Part shown: piece by piece, positions 50,309 through 59,311 of the stretch
Position numbering within the stretch: position 1 is the stretch's first letter
How the letters are laid out: every line of letters starts with the position of its first letter
Source: Deltaproteobacteria bacterium
GTDB taxonomy: Bacteria; Myxococcota; Myxococcia; Myxococcales; SZAS-1
Assembly: GCA_018266075.1 (NCBI GenBank)
Contig: JAFEBB010000011.1
Location: 1 to 64,000, forward strand
Direction: 5' to 3'
DNA length: 64,000 bases
Translations under genes and position numbers: made by a program
Notes under the pieces: generated by a model
What the model was told of the DNA's origin: nothing
Seen by the model: the letters and a program-made list of their open reading frames with translations, nothing else
The model's database searches: none

Positions 50309-53300
50309 GTGAGTCTCCACGTTCGCGCCCTGCTCGGCGCGGTGATCTTGTCCGCGCTCGCGGCGGGCTGTAGCCGCACCGAGCCCTACTTCTGCACCAC
50401 CACCGCAGACTGCGCCGACGGCTTCCACTGCGTCGACCAGCGCTGCGTCCCCGGCGCCGACGGCGTGGTGTGCAACACCGGCGAGACCGCGTGCGGCACC
50501 GCGTGCGCCAACCTCTCCACGGACCCGAACAACTGCGGCGCGTGCGGCAACGCCTGCGCCCAGGGCCAGGTCTGCAACCAGGGCGTGTGCGGCCTGCTCT
50601 GCGACCCGGGCCTCACCAGCTGCGACGGCGCCTGCGTGAACCTCACCAGCTCCGACGCCAACTGCGGCGCCTGCGGCAACGCCTGCGGCCCGCAGCAGAC
50701 CTGCCTGGCCAGCACCTGCACCTGCCCCGCGCCCAGCAGCGCCTGCGGCACCGAGTGCGTGCACCTCGACCAGGACCCCAACAACTGCGGCCGCTGCGGC
50801 AACGCCTGCCCCGCGGGCGAGCTCTGCGTGAACGGCAACTGCGGCTGTGGCGGCGGCGAGTCGCTCTGCGGCGGCGCCTGCGTCGACACCCAGGATGATC
50901 CCGACAACTGCGGCGGCTGCGGCATCGTCTGCGCCGCGAACGCGCTCTGCCAGCAGGGCGGCTGCGTCACCCAGTGCAGCACCGGCTTCACCCCCTGCGG
51001 CCGCTCCTGCGTGGACCTCGGCAACGACCCCAACCACTGCGGCACCTGCACCAACGCCTGCCACCCCGATCAGGTCTGCGACTTCGGCGGCTGCGCCTGC
51101 GGTGTGGGCCGGACCAACTGCAACGGCGCGTGCGTGAACGAGCAGTCCGACGACAACAACTGCGGCGCCTGCGGCCACGCCTGCGGCCCGGGCTCGACCT
51201 GCGTGCTCGGCCAATGCTCGTGCGGCGTGGGCAAGCTGGAGTGCAACGGCACCTGCGTGGACCCCGGAACCGATCCCAACAACTGCGGCGGGTGCGGTCG
51301 CGCGTGCGGCCCGGGCGCGGTGTGCGTGACCGGCCAGTGCGTGGGCGGCGACGGCGGCGGCTGCCAGCCCCCCAACACCCAGTGCATCGACCCCACGGGC
51401 GAGGCCAAGTGCACCAACCTCCAGACCGACCCGCTCGACTGCGGCTTCTGCAACCACGCCTGCGGCGCGGGTCAGAGCTGTGTGAACGGCGTGTGCCAGG
51501 GCTGCCCGCCGGGCACCACCGCCTGCGGCAACCTCTGCGTGGACCTCACCAGCGACCAGGGCAACTGCGGCTTCTGCGGCAACGCCTGCTCGCCGTCGTC
51601 GGTGTGCGTGGGCGGCACCTGCACCTGCGCCCTCACCGGCGGCGGGGTCACCACCGGCGCCACCACTGGCGGTGGACCGGGCGTGCCGCCTCCGCAGTGC
51701 GCGTGCAACCCCGGCCAGCTCGCGTGCGGCCCCTTCTGCGTGGACCCGGTGAACGATCCCAACAACTGCGGCGGCTGCGGCAACGTCTGCCCGCCTGGTG
51801 ACTCCTGCTCGAACGGCAGCTGCCAGGGCGGCTGCAACCTGCCCTTCCTCCAGTGCGGCAACGCGTGCATCAACCCGCAGAGCGACAGCAACAACTGCGG
51901 CAGCTGCGGCAACGCCTGCGTGAACGGCACCTTCTGCGCGAACGGCCAGTGCCAGTGCGGCGTGCTCGTCGGTCCGCCCTCGCTCGACGGCGGCTTCGGC
52001 TGCTTCTGCGGCCCGGGCCAGGTTCAGTGCGGCCTCACCTGCGCCAACATCCAGAACGACCCCTCCAACTGCGGCGGCTGCGGCATCACCTGCGGCTTCG
52101 GCCAGACCTGTCAGAACGCCCGGTGCCAGGGCAGCGACGCCGGCGGCTGCCTGCCCGGCCAGCTCCAGTGCAACGGCGTCTGCGTCGATCCGCGCACGGA
52201 TCCGCGCAACTGCGGCTTCTGCGGCGACGTCTGCGGGGGCGGGGTGTGCAACGGCGGCATCTGCGGCTGCCCCTTCGGCGACACCCAGTGCGCCACCGGC
52301 TGCACGAATCTGGAGACCGACCCCAAGAACTGCGGCTTCTGCGGCAACACCTGCGCCCCGGGCACCACCTGCAACTTCGGCACGTGCGCCTGCCCCGTGG
52401 GCCAGTCGCTCTGCGGCGGCCGCTGCGTGGACGAGAAGACCGACGTGAACAACTGCGGCGGCTGCGGCATCGCCTGCGGCCCCAGCGAGCAGTGCCAGAG
52501 CGGCGTCTGCGGCTGCGCGGCCGGCCTCACCGACTGCAACGGGCAGTGCGTCGACACCTCCAGCAGCACCGCCAACTGCGGCTCGTGTGGCCGCAGCTGC
52601 GGCCCGGGCCAGTTCTGCCAGTCGGGCGCGTGCAGCTGCCCCTTCGGCGACAACTTCTGCAATGGCGCCTGCGTGCAGCTCCAGAGCGACCCCAACAACT
52701 GCGGCAGCTGCGGCAACGTGTGCCCGGCGAACGCCCCGCTCTGCCAGCGCGGCGGCTGCGTGTCGCAGTGCTCGGGCCCCGGCCAGACCCAGTGCGGCAA
52801 CTCCTGCACCAACACCCAGCGCGACCCGCAGAACTGCGGCAGCTGCGGCCATGCCTGCGCGCCGGATGAGATCTGTCAGCGCGGCGGGTGCGTCTGCGGC
52901 CCCGGCCTCAACAGCTGCAACGGCTCCTGCGTGGACGTGCTCAACGACCGCAACAACTGCGGCGCCTGCGGCAACGCCTGCTCGCCCAGCCAGACCTGCA
53001 ACGGCGGCACCTGCGGCTGCAGCGGCGGCACCAGCGCCTGCGGCAGTAGCTGCGTGAACCTCCAGACCGACACCCAGAACTGCGGCACCTGCGGCCACGT
53101 CTGCCCCGGCGCCGACGTCTGCACGAACGGCGTGTGTTCCTGCCCGCCGAACGACATCCAGTGCCCCGGCTCGGGCTGCGTGGACTGGACCAGCGACCCG
53201 AACAACTGCGGCGGCTGCGGCATCCGCTGCGGCCCGGGCGGGGTGTGCACCCAGGGCTTCTGCCAGTGCCCCCCGGGCGAGGAGGACTGCGGCAACGGCT

Positions 53301-54592
53301 GCGTGAACGTCCTCACCGACTCCAACAACTGCGGCTTCTGCTTCAACAGCTGCAACGGCGAGCCTTGCTCCAACGGCGTGTGCCAGTGCCTGCCCGGCTC
53401 CACCAACTGCTTCGGCCAGTGCACGCTCACCAACAACGACCCGAACAACTGCGGCGCCTGCGGCAACTTCTGCCCCAGCGGCGTATGCACGAACGGCCAG
53501 TGCGGCTGCAGCGCCGGCCAGGCCAAGTGCAACGGCAGCACCGTCTGCCAGGACCTGCGCTTCGACGACAACAACTGCGGCAGCTGCGGCAACAAGTGCC
53601 CCGCGGGCACGGCGTGCAACAACGGCACGTGCGGCTGCCCTGCGGGCTTCACCGCCTGCAACGGCGTGTGCGTGGACCTCACCAGCGACCCGAATGACTG
53701 CGGCGCCTGCAACAACGACTGCGGCAACCAGGGCCGCTGCAACGCCGGCACCTGCCAGTGCGGCTTCGGGGCCCAGGTCTGCAACGGCAGCTGCGCGACG
53801 ATCCTGAACGACCCGAACAACTGCGGCAGCTGCGGCAACAAGTGCGCCGCGGGCACCAACTGCCTGGGCGGCTTCTGCTTGAACCAGTGTCCGTTCGGGC
53901 TGACCAGCTGCAACGGCTCCTGCACCACCACCCAGTTCGACGCGCACAACTGCGGCACCTGCGGCAACGACTGCGGCCAGGGCGGCACCTGCCAGTTCGG
54001 CACCTGCGTGTGCGGCGGCTTCGAGACCAACTGCAGCAACGCCTGCGTGGACCCGAACAGCGACCCCAACAACTGCGGCTTCTGCGGCGACGTCTGCTCC
54101 AGCTCGCAGGTGTGCAGCTTCGGCGTCTGCACCACCAACTGCTTCGATCCCAACCAGACGCTGTGCGGACGGTCCTGCGTGGACAAGGGCACCGACCCGA
54201 ACAACTGCGGCAGCTGCGGCCACCCGTGCGCCACCGGCCAGAGCTGCAACAGCGGTGTCTGCGGGTGCGCCCAGGGCCAGGCGGCCTGCGGCCCGGCCGG
54301 CGCCTGCGTGGACATCCAGTTCAACAACCAGGACTGCGGCGGCTGCGGCATCGTCTGCGGCGCGGGCCTGCAGTGCTTCTTCGGCTTCTGCGAGAACCCG
54401 GGCACCACCTCTGGCTTCGGCACCAACGCGGGCTTCGGCACCGGCGGCTTCGGCGGCACCTCCGGCACGTTCAGCACCGGGACCGGCGGCATCGGCGGAA
54501 ACGGCTTTGGCTCCAGCTTCGGCGGCTTCGGCGGCGGCGGCGGGCCGGGCGTGACCAGCACCACCACCACCGGCACCGGGACCACCGGCTGA
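50309..54592 (+). CDS. giant Cys-rich repeat lipoprotein (30 repeats)
   Basis: 1427 residues from a GTG with GGAGG 5 nt upstream. VSLHVRALLGAVILSALAAG plus Cys is a lipoprotein signal. After a short FCTTTADCADGFHCVDQRCV module come 30 repeats of about 40-50 residues with the core DPNNCGxCGxxC, each flanked by CxxGxC and CxxxCVxL patterns, so eight or more Cys per unit and probably dense disulphides. The last 55 residues are a Gly/Phe/Thr tail. This Stigma/EGF-like repeat style is common in myxobacterial surface proteins. A role in adhesion or surface coat is an inference. The repetitive codon pattern also produces a long open antisense frame, which is not a gene. Confidence 0.9.
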   Translation: MSLHVRALLGAVILSALAAGCSRTEPYFCTTTADCADGFHCVDQRCVPGADGVVCNTGETACGTACANLSTDPNNCGACGNACAQGQVCNQGVCGLLCDPGLTSCDGACVNLTSSDANCGACGNACGPQQTCLASTCTCPAPSSACGTECVHLDQDPNNCGRCGNACPAGELCVNGNCGCGGGESLCGGACVDTQDDPDNCGGCGIVCAANALCQQGGCVTQCSTGFTPCGRSCVDLGNDPNHCGTCTNACHPDQVCDFGGCACGVGRTNCNGACVNEQSDDNNCGACGHACGPGSTCVLGQCSCGVGKLECNGTCVDPGTDPNNCGGCGRACGPGAVCVTGQCVGGDGGGCQPPNTQCIDPTGEAKCTNLQTDPLDCGFCNHACGAGQSCVNGVCQGCPPGTTACGNLCVDLTSDQGNCGFCGNACSPSSVCVGGTCTCALTGGGVTTGATTGGGPGVPPPQCACNPGQLACGPFCVDPVNDPNNCGGCGNVCPPGDSCSNGSCQGGCNLPFLQCGNACINPQSDSNNCGSCGNACVNGTFCANGQCQCGVLVGPPSLDGGFGCFCGPGQVQCGLTCANIQNDPSNCGGCGITCGFGQTCQNARCQGSDAGGCLPGQLQCNGVCVDPRTDPRNCGFCGDVCGGGVCNGGICGCPFGDTQCATGCTNLETDPKNCGFCGNTCAPGTTCNFGTCACPVGQSLCGGRCVDEKTDVNNCGGCGIACGPSEQCQSGVCGCAAGLTDCNGQCVDTSSSTANCGSCGRSCGPGQFCQSGACSCPFGDNFCNGACVQLQSDPNNCGSCGNVCPANAPLCQRGGCVSQCSGPGQTQCGNSCTNTQRDPQNCGSCGHACAPDEICQRGGCVCGPGLNSCNGSCVDVLNDRNNCGACGNACSPSQTCNGGTCGCSGGTSACGSSCVNLQTDTQNCGTCGHVCPGADVCTNGVCSCPPNDIQCPGSGCVDWTSDPNNCGGCGIRCGPGGVCTQGFCQCPPGEEDCGNGCVNVLTDSNNCGFCFNSCNGEPCSNGVCQCLPGSTNCFGQCTLTNNDPNNCGACGNFCPSGVCTNGQCGCSAGQAKCNGSTVCQDLRFDDNNCGSCGNKCPAGTACNNGTCGCPAGFTACNGVCVDLTSDPNDCGACNNDCGNQGRCNAGTCQCGFGAQVCNGSCATILNDPNNCGSCGNKCAAGTNCLGGFCLNQCPFGLTSCNGSCTTTQFDAHNCGTCGNDCGQGGTCQFGTCVCGGFETNCSNACVDPNSDPNNCGFCGDVCSSSQVCSFGVCTTNCFDPNQTLCGRSCVDKGTDPNNCGSCGHPCATGQSCNSGVCGCAQGQAACGPAGACVDIQFNNQDCGGCGIVCGAGLQCFFGFCENPGTTSGFGTNAGFGTGGFGGTSGTFSTGTGGIGGNGFGSSFGGFGGGGGPGVTSTTTTGTGTTG

Positions 54593-54629
54593 CGTCGACG
54601 CCGGTCGGCGATCTGGTTAGAGAAGCGCC

Positions 54630-54968
54630 ATGCGAATCACCTTCTTTGGCCGCTCGTGCTCGGGGTGCCGCCCGGTGCGCGGGTTCCTCGAGGACGAGCA
54701 GATCGCCCACGACTTCGTCGACGTGCGCAAGGCGCCGCTCGACAAGTCGCGCGCGCTCGAGCTCGCGCGAAAGCACCAGGAGATCGCGGCCACCCGCGGC
54801 GGCAAGCTGGTGCGGGTGAAGACCATCGAGGCCACCGACGCCGAGCTGGAGCAGCTGGTGCTCGGCCGCGAGGGCAACCTCCGCGCGCCCACCGTGAGCA
54901 ACGGCAAGACGCTGCTCTGCGGCTTCGAGAAGCGGGCGCTCACGGCGCTGGTCTCGGACGAGTCGTGA
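54630..54968 (+). CDS. ArsC/Spx-like thioredoxin-fold protein
   Basis: 112 residues. The N-terminus MRITFFGRSCSGCRPVRGFL places two Cys (10 and 13) after the first strand, as in ArsC- and glutaredoxin-like folds. DFVDVRKAPLDKSRALELAR and the Pro of NLRAPTVSNGKTLLCGF fit the ArsC/Spx family. Whether it reduces arsenate, other oxidised substrates or acts as a regulator cannot be told. Its stop overlaps the next start by 4 nt (GTGA). Confidence 0.75.
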   Translation: MRITFFGRSCSGCRPVRGFLEDEQIAHDFVDVRKAPLDKSRALELARKHQEIAATRGGKLVRVKTIEATDAELEQLVLGREGNLRAPTVSNGKTLLCGFEKRALTALVSDES

Positions 54969-55867
54969 GCGAGCCCCGGGGCTGGGGCCACGTGATGGGC
55001 AAGCTCCCGCTCGACCCGAGCCCCGAGGGCGCGCGCGTGCCCGACGGCCTGCGCGTGTTCGACGCCCACGTGCACGTCTTTCCAGAGCGGCTCTTTCTGG
55101 CCATCTGGCGCTGGTTCGGGCAGCACGGCTGGCCCATCCGGTACCGGCTGCACGCGGAGCAGGTGATCGCGTTCCTCTCTGCGCGCGGCGTGGGGCGGAT
55201 GACCGCCCTGCTCTACGCGCACAAGCCCGGCATGGCGACGGCGCTGAATCGCTTCGTGGCCGAGATCGCCAGGGCCCACGCGTGCGTGGTGCCGCTGGGC
55301 ACGGTGATGCCCGGCGAGCCCGATGCAGGAGCGATCGTCCGCGAGGCCCTGGGCACGCTGGGGCTACGCGGCATCAAGCTGCATTGCCATGTCCAGCGCA
55401 TGTCGCCGGACGACGCGCGGCTCGACGAGGTCTATCGCGCGTGTGAAGAGCTCGGTCGGCCCGTGCTCATCCATGCGGGCCGCGAGCCGAGCTCACCCGC
55501 GTACGGCGTCGACACCCGCGCGCTCTGCGCCGCGCCGATGGTGGAGCGGGTGCTGCAGCGCTTTCCGAAGCTGAAGCTGGTGATCCCCCACCTCGGCGCG
55601 GACGAGTACCCCGAGTACGCGGCGCTGCTCGGCAAGCACGAGAACCTCTGGATGGACACCACGATGGTCGTCGCGGGGTACCTGCCGGGACCGGCGCCCA
55701 CCGACCTCGTGCTGCGCCACGCGGACCGCCTGATGTACGGCACCGACTTCCCCAACATCCCCTATCCGTGGGACCGCGAGCTGAAGCGGCTCGTGGCGCT
55801 GCCGCTCGACGAGGAGAAGAAGCGCAAGCTCTTCTGGGGCAACGCCAACGCGCTCTACGCAGACTGA
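54965..55867 (+). CDS. amidohydrolase family 2 metal-dependent hydrolase
   Basis: 300 residues from a GTG overlapping the preceding stop. It is a TIM-barrel amidohydrolase of the amidohydrolase-2 (decarboxylase/hydrolase) type. Ligand motifs are FDAHVHVF (HxH near the start), IKLHCHVQ, VLIHAGRE, VIPHLGADE and the Asp in YGTDFPNIPYPW. Members include decarboxylases and lactone hydrolases; the substrate is not predictable. Its 3' end overlaps the convergent small gene by 13 bp. Coupled to the ArsC-like gene. Confidence 0.85.
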   Translation: MSEPRGWGHVMGKLPLDPSPEGARVPDGLRVFDAHVHVFPERLFLAIWRWFGQHGWPIRYRLHAEQVIAFLSARGVGRMTALLYAHKPGMATALNRFVAEIARAHACVVPLGTVMPGEPDAGAIVREALGTLGLRGIKLHCHVQRMSPDDARLDEVYRACEELGRPVLIHAGREPSSPAYGVDTRALCAAPMVERVLQRFPKLKLVIPHLGADEYPEYAALLGKHENLWMDTTMVVAGYLPGPAPTDLVLRHADRLMYGTDFPNIPYPWDRELKRLVALPLDEEKKRKLFWGNANALYAD

Positions 55868-56340
55868 AGATGCTCGAGCACACGCGCCGCGTTCGCGCGA
55901 ACGCGCAGCTTGGGATGCTCGAGGAGACGCTGGAGCTCCGCGCGCATTCCGGGCGCGTCGACCGCGCGGGCGATCGTGGGGATGCGACGGAACGGCAGCC
56001 AGAGCCGCCCGGTCACCGCGCCGTGCACGATCGCGCGCAGCCGCTCGTCCTGCGCGGGCGTGCGCGAAGGCCGCAGCGCATAGGCGAGCGCCTTGCCCTG
56101 GATGTAGCCGCTGCGGAAGAAGTAGGGACAGGCCTCGAGGAAATCGAGCACCGCGTCGAGCCCCGACGGATCGCCCTGCTTGCAGCGCTCGAGCTGCTCG
56201 AAGAAGCCCGGCGGCCACGCGGCCTCGATCGCGCTGTGGAAGCGCGCCGCGGCCTCGGCATGCCCGGGCTGTCCGCGCGCCGCGAGCTCGCCGTGCGCGG
56301 CGTTGACGGCATCGGCGTGCGCCTTCCAGTCCCAGCTCAT
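55855..56340 (-). CDS. unknown helical protein (HEAT-like end)
   Basis: 161 residues, soluble. An Ala-rich N-terminus leads to FHSAIEAAWPPGFFEQLERC and ACPYFFRSGYIQGKALAYAL. The C-terminal 35 residues (GMRAELQRLLEHPKLRVRAN, AARVLEHLQ) resemble a HEAT-type repeat. No family recognised. The start ATG at 56340 is 68 bp from the divergent DUF2314 lipoprotein. Its 3' end overlaps the amidohydrolase gene by 13 bp. Confidence 0.65.
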   Translation of the reverse strand: MSWDWKAHADAVNAAHGELAARGQPGHAEAAARFHSAIEAAWPPGFFEQLERCKQGDPSGLDAVLDFLEACPYFFRSGYIQGKALAYALRPSRTPAQDERLRAIVHGAVTGRLWLPFRRIPTIARAVDAPGMRAELQRLLEHPKLRVRANAARVLEHLQSA

Positions 56341-56408
56341 CGGCCCCTGACGAGGTCGACCCGCGCAACCTGAAACCGTAGGCTGCGCGCTCCGAGCTGG
56401 AGCTCCCC

Positions 56409-57740
56409 ATGGTCCGCCGCTTCTCGCTGCTCTTGCTGCTCGCAGCCTGCACGCGCCACTCCGATTCGACGCCGCCGGTCGCGATCGAGGCGCAGCCCGC
56501 GCCGCAGCCCGCCCTCGCGCCGGTGAAGGCCGACCTCGGCGGCTGCGAGCTCGCGGTGATGCTCGTGCACGCCAAGCCGGACCTCGACGAGAAGTCGGTC
56601 GCCAAGCTGGTGGCGACGTTCGACGCCGAGGGCCGCACCGCAGACGGCAAGCCCCTGCAGCTCGGGGCCGAGGGCTTCGACCTCGCGCCACTGCACAAGC
56701 TCTCGCCCCAGGTCACCGACGCGGAGTGGACCAAGCTCGTCGCCGGCAAGAGCGCGGCGCTGCTGCACCTGCGCTGGAAAGGCGCCGACGCGGGTGGCCT
56801 CGCCGCGGCCTACGCCTTCGCGCAGAAGCTGCCCGGCGACGGCGCCTGGACGCTCGACGGCCAGACCCAATCGTTCCTCGACGCCAAAGCCTGGGCCGCG
56901 CTCGCCGCCGACGCCGCGCAGAAGCCGCTCCGCGCCGAGCGCCACTTCGTGAACCAGCTCTACCCCGAGGACGACGGCAGCCTCACCATCGAGACCGCGG
57001 GCACCGAGCGCTTCGGGCTGCGGCCCATCCGCGTCGCCAAGGTCATCCGCTCCAACGCGCGCGCGCTCGGGCACCTGGTGAACCTGCTTGTGCAGCGCTG
57101 GGTCGAGGGCCAGCGTCCCGCCGCGGACGGCAGCTTCGACCTCGATCTCGCCCAGCTCCAGAACGCCGAGCTCCGCGCCGCGCTCCAGGGCTCGCTCCTG
57201 CCCGGCGCCAAGCAGCGCGCCCATCTGCGGTTGGTCACGGACAGCGCCCAGGAGGGCGATCTGGCCATCGCCTTCCCTGGCGCGGGTGCCGAGGGCGAGC
57301 GCCAGGAGGCCACCCTCGACGCGCTCTTCGGCACCGCCGACTCCACCCACAACGTGACCCACACCGACGAGCTCTTGGCCGTGAGCAAGAAGGCCCGCGA
57401 GCGCGTGATCCGCGAGCTCAAGCCGCGCGTGCAGAAGGGCCTGCCGCCCGACGAAGTCCTCTTGGTGAAGGCGCCGTTCCCCTGCGAGAAGGGCGACGAG
57501 TGGATGTGGGTGGAGGTCCAGACCTGGAGCGGCGAGACCGTGCGCGGCGCGCTCCAGAGCGATCCCGAGTGCGCGGTGGGCTATCGCAGCGGCCAGACGG
57601 TCGAGGTCAAGGAGGCCGAGCTCTTCGACTACATGGACAAGTTCGTCGACGGCAGCTTCATCGGCAACGACACCGGCAAGATGATGGAGCCCGCCTTCTT
57701 CGAGGAGCTCGACGGCGGCCGCCGGCGCATCCGCGAATAA
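56409..57740 (+). CDS. lipoprotein with C-terminal DUF2314 domain
   Basis: 443 residues. MVRRFSLLLLLAACTRHSD has lipobox LAAC. A central region of about 280 residues (CELAVMLVHAKPDLDEKSVA, GKSAALLHLRWKGADAGGLA) is unrecognised. The C-terminal 80 residues match DUF2314: FPCEKGDEWMWVEVQTWSGE, VRGALQSDPECAVGYRSGQT, VEVKEAELFDYMDKFVDG. The GDEWMWVEV core is characteristic. DUF2314 function is unknown. Convergent with the next lipoprotein, 7 bp apart. Confidence 0.8.
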   Translation: MVRRFSLLLLLAACTRHSDSTPPVAIEAQPAPQPALAPVKADLGGCELAVMLVHAKPDLDEKSVAKLVATFDAEGRTADGKPLQLGAEGFDLAPLHKLSPQVTDAEWTKLVAGKSAALLHLRWKGADAGGLAAAYAFAQKLPGDGAWTLDGQTQSFLDAKAWAALAADAAQKPLRAERHFVNQLYPEDDGSLTIETAGTERFGLRPIRVAKVIRSNARALGHLVNLLVQRWVEGQRPAADGSFDLDLAQLQNAELRAALQGSLLPGAKQRAHLRLVTDSAQEGDLAIAFPGAGAEGERQEATLDALFGTADSTHNVTHTDELLAVSKKARERVIRELKPRVQKGLPPDEVLLVKAPFPCEKGDEWMWVEVQTWSGETVRGALQSDPECAVGYRSGQTVEVKEAELFDYMDKFVDGSFIGNDTGKMMEPAFFEELDGGRRRIRE

Positions 57741-57747
57741 CGAAGCC

Positions 57748-58458
57748 TCAGTGGCAGAGCGAGTCGTTGGCGGTGAAGCTGCCCAACAGGTGGCTCGAGC
57801 CCGCGTCGACGAAGTGCACGTTCACGTCGAAGGAGCCGGTGATGTAGTCGTTCGCGAAGACGGCGAACGTCACCGAGCCGGTGATGCCGTTGCCCGCATC
57901 GCCCAGCGAGCTGTCGTAGCCGAAGACGAAGCCGCCGTCGGCCTGGTTGTCGGTGTAGGCCATGTGCAGGCTCGGCCCGCCGTCCTGGCCCGCGAGGGAG
58001 TAGGTGCCCGGCGGGAACACCGTGGCCGCCGCGGTGGCGTCGATCTCGATGACGTGCCCGAGCGCCGAGCTCGCGTTGTCGCAGCTGGGCCACATCGCGT
58101 CGGCCAGGAGCAGGGTCACGCTCTCGCCCTGGCCGTTGTCGACGGTGGAGTAGTCGGCCATGTAGCTGGTGGTGAAGTCCAGGTCGCCAGTGAGCGTGCC
58201 CTGGTTCGCGGGAATGCCCGCGTCGGGCCCCGCATCCGGGCCGCCGTCGACGCCCGCGTCGACCGGGCTGAACCCCGCGTCGCCGCCCTGGGAAATGCAC
58301 ACGCCCTGGGTCGAGCCGATCTGGATGGCGCAGGTGTAGCCGTCGATGCAGGGGTGCGCGGAGTCGCAGGCCTTGCCGTCGAGCTTCACGTCGGGCACCA
58401 GGCACCCCGCGGCGAGCGCGAGGCCGGCAACCAGGACCAGGGGCACGAGGAAGCGCAT
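57748..58458 (-). CDS. lipoprotein with Cys module and Asp-Ala-Gly linker
   Basis: 236 residues. MRFLVPLVLVAGLALAAGCL has lipobox AAGC. A four-Cys module (KACDSAHPCIDGYTC then GVCI) resembles those in other myxobacterial surface proteins. A linker of DAG repeats (about 60-82) follows, then a beta-rich domain of about 150 residues (TLTGDLDFTTSYMADYSTVD, GNGITGSVTFAVFANDYITG, SFDVNVHFVDAG) that looks like a small jelly-roll or Ig-like fold. No enzyme motif. Likely surface- or outer-membrane-anchored. Confidence 0.75.
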   Translation of the reverse strand: MRFLVPLVLVAGLALAAGCLVPDVKLDGKACDSAHPCIDGYTCAIQIGSTQGVCISQGGDAGFSPVDAGVDGGPDAGPDAGIPANQGTLTGDLDFTTSYMADYSTVDNGQGESVTLLLADAMWPSCDNASSALGHVIEIDATAAATVFPPGTYSLAGQDGGPSLHMAYTDNQADGGFVFGYDSSLGDAGNGITGSVTFAVFANDYITGSFDVNVHFVDAGSSHLLGSFTANDSLCH

Positions 58459-58515
58459 CGGCCCGCTAGGTTAGCGCGGCCCAGGGCGGCAGGCGAGAAG
58501 TGATGCGGAACCGAG

Positions 58516-58595
58516 GAGGTCTGGAGAAACGGCGAGCGTTGGAGCGGTCGAGCGGTCGAGCGGTGGCCGACCGTGAGGTCCGGAGAAACGGCGAG
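58516..58595. repeat. pair of 21-bp direct repeats with GAGCGGTC units between
   Basis: GAGGTCTGGAGAAACGGCGAG (with C for T in the second copy) occurs at 58516-58536 and 58575-58595. Between them are two GAGCGGTC octamers and a GAGCGGTG variant. It fills the gap between the lipoprotein start and the DUF4272 gene stop. Confidence 0.6.
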
Positions 58596-58603
58596 GGGTG
58601 GCT

Positions 58604-59311
58604 TCAGCCCAGGCTGTAGCGTTCGCCGCTGCCGCAGAGCCAGGAGATGCTCCGCGCGCGCTCGGTCGCCGCGTCGAGCGCCTCGTTCCAACGATCTTCT
58701 TCGCACTGCGCGAGCGGCTTGCCGTCGATGCGCAGATCGCCGTCCGCGAGCGGCACGCCCGAGAGCACCAGCGGCCCCAGCTCCGCGCCCTTCGCCAAGA
58801 GTTCCAGCGACACCGGCTCCCGGGTCTGCGAGAAGGCGACCAGGCGCTCGCGCACCAGCACCAGCCGCGCCTCCGCCGTGGCCAGCTCCTCTTCCGGGCG
58901 CAGCAGCGGCAGCGTGAGCAGGGCCTGGGCCCCGTCGGTCAAGAAGCCCAGCGACTCCACCACCCGCCGCGGATCGATCTCCGAGTCCGGCAGCGGCAGC
59001 TCGAAGCGCCCCAGCGCCCAGGCGAGCACCGAGAGCCCCTCGCAGAGCCACGAGGCGTCGGCCTGCTCCCGCTGCGAGAGCCGGCCCACGGGCCTCTCCA
59101 TCAGCTTGCGCTCCGCCTGCGTCAGCTCGTCCATCAGGTCGAGCTGCTGGAGCCAGGCGAGCATCTGCTTGCGGAGTTGCTCGGTGTGGGGATCGTGGGC
59201 GGCCTCTTCGAGGTAGGCGCGGGCGATGACGGCGCAGAGGGTGAGCGCGCGCGCGGCGATGCGGCCCGGGCTGGGCGAGGTCCGTCCACGCGGGTCCGCG
59301 GAAGCGCTCAC
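58604..59311 (-). CDS. DUF4272 protein
   Basis: 235 residues from a GTG overlapping the stop of the upstream TPR gene by 4 nt (GTGA). The DUF4272 pattern is clear: RALTLCAVIARAYLEEA, LDLMDELTQAERKLMERPVG, a conserved Trp/Glu helix (ASWLCEGLSVLAWALGRFEL), then a pair of helices ending in RPEEELATAEARL. The protein is soluble and has no signal peptide. The family's biochemical role is unknown. Overlap with the large transglutaminase-like gene suggests a shared process. Confidence 0.8.
   Translation of the reverse strand: MSASADPRGRTSPSPGRIAARALTLCAVIARAYLEEAAHDPHTEQLRKQMLAWLQQLDLMDELTQAERKLMERPVGRLSQREQADASWLCEGLSVLAWALGRFELPLPDSEIDPRRVVESLGFLTDGAQALLTLPLLRPEEELATAEARLVLVRERLVAFSQTREPVSLELLAKGAELGPLVLSGVPLADGDLRIDGKPLAQCEEDRWNEALDAATERARSISWLCGSGERYSLG

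Noticed and set aside
50198-54223. 1341-codon open frame antisense to the Cys-rich lipoprotein, Val/Ala/Gly-rich
   Set aside because: It mirrors the repetitive codons of the sense gene. The sense strand has a lipoprotein signal, ribosome site and 30 clear repeats; the antisense product is low complexity with no start context.
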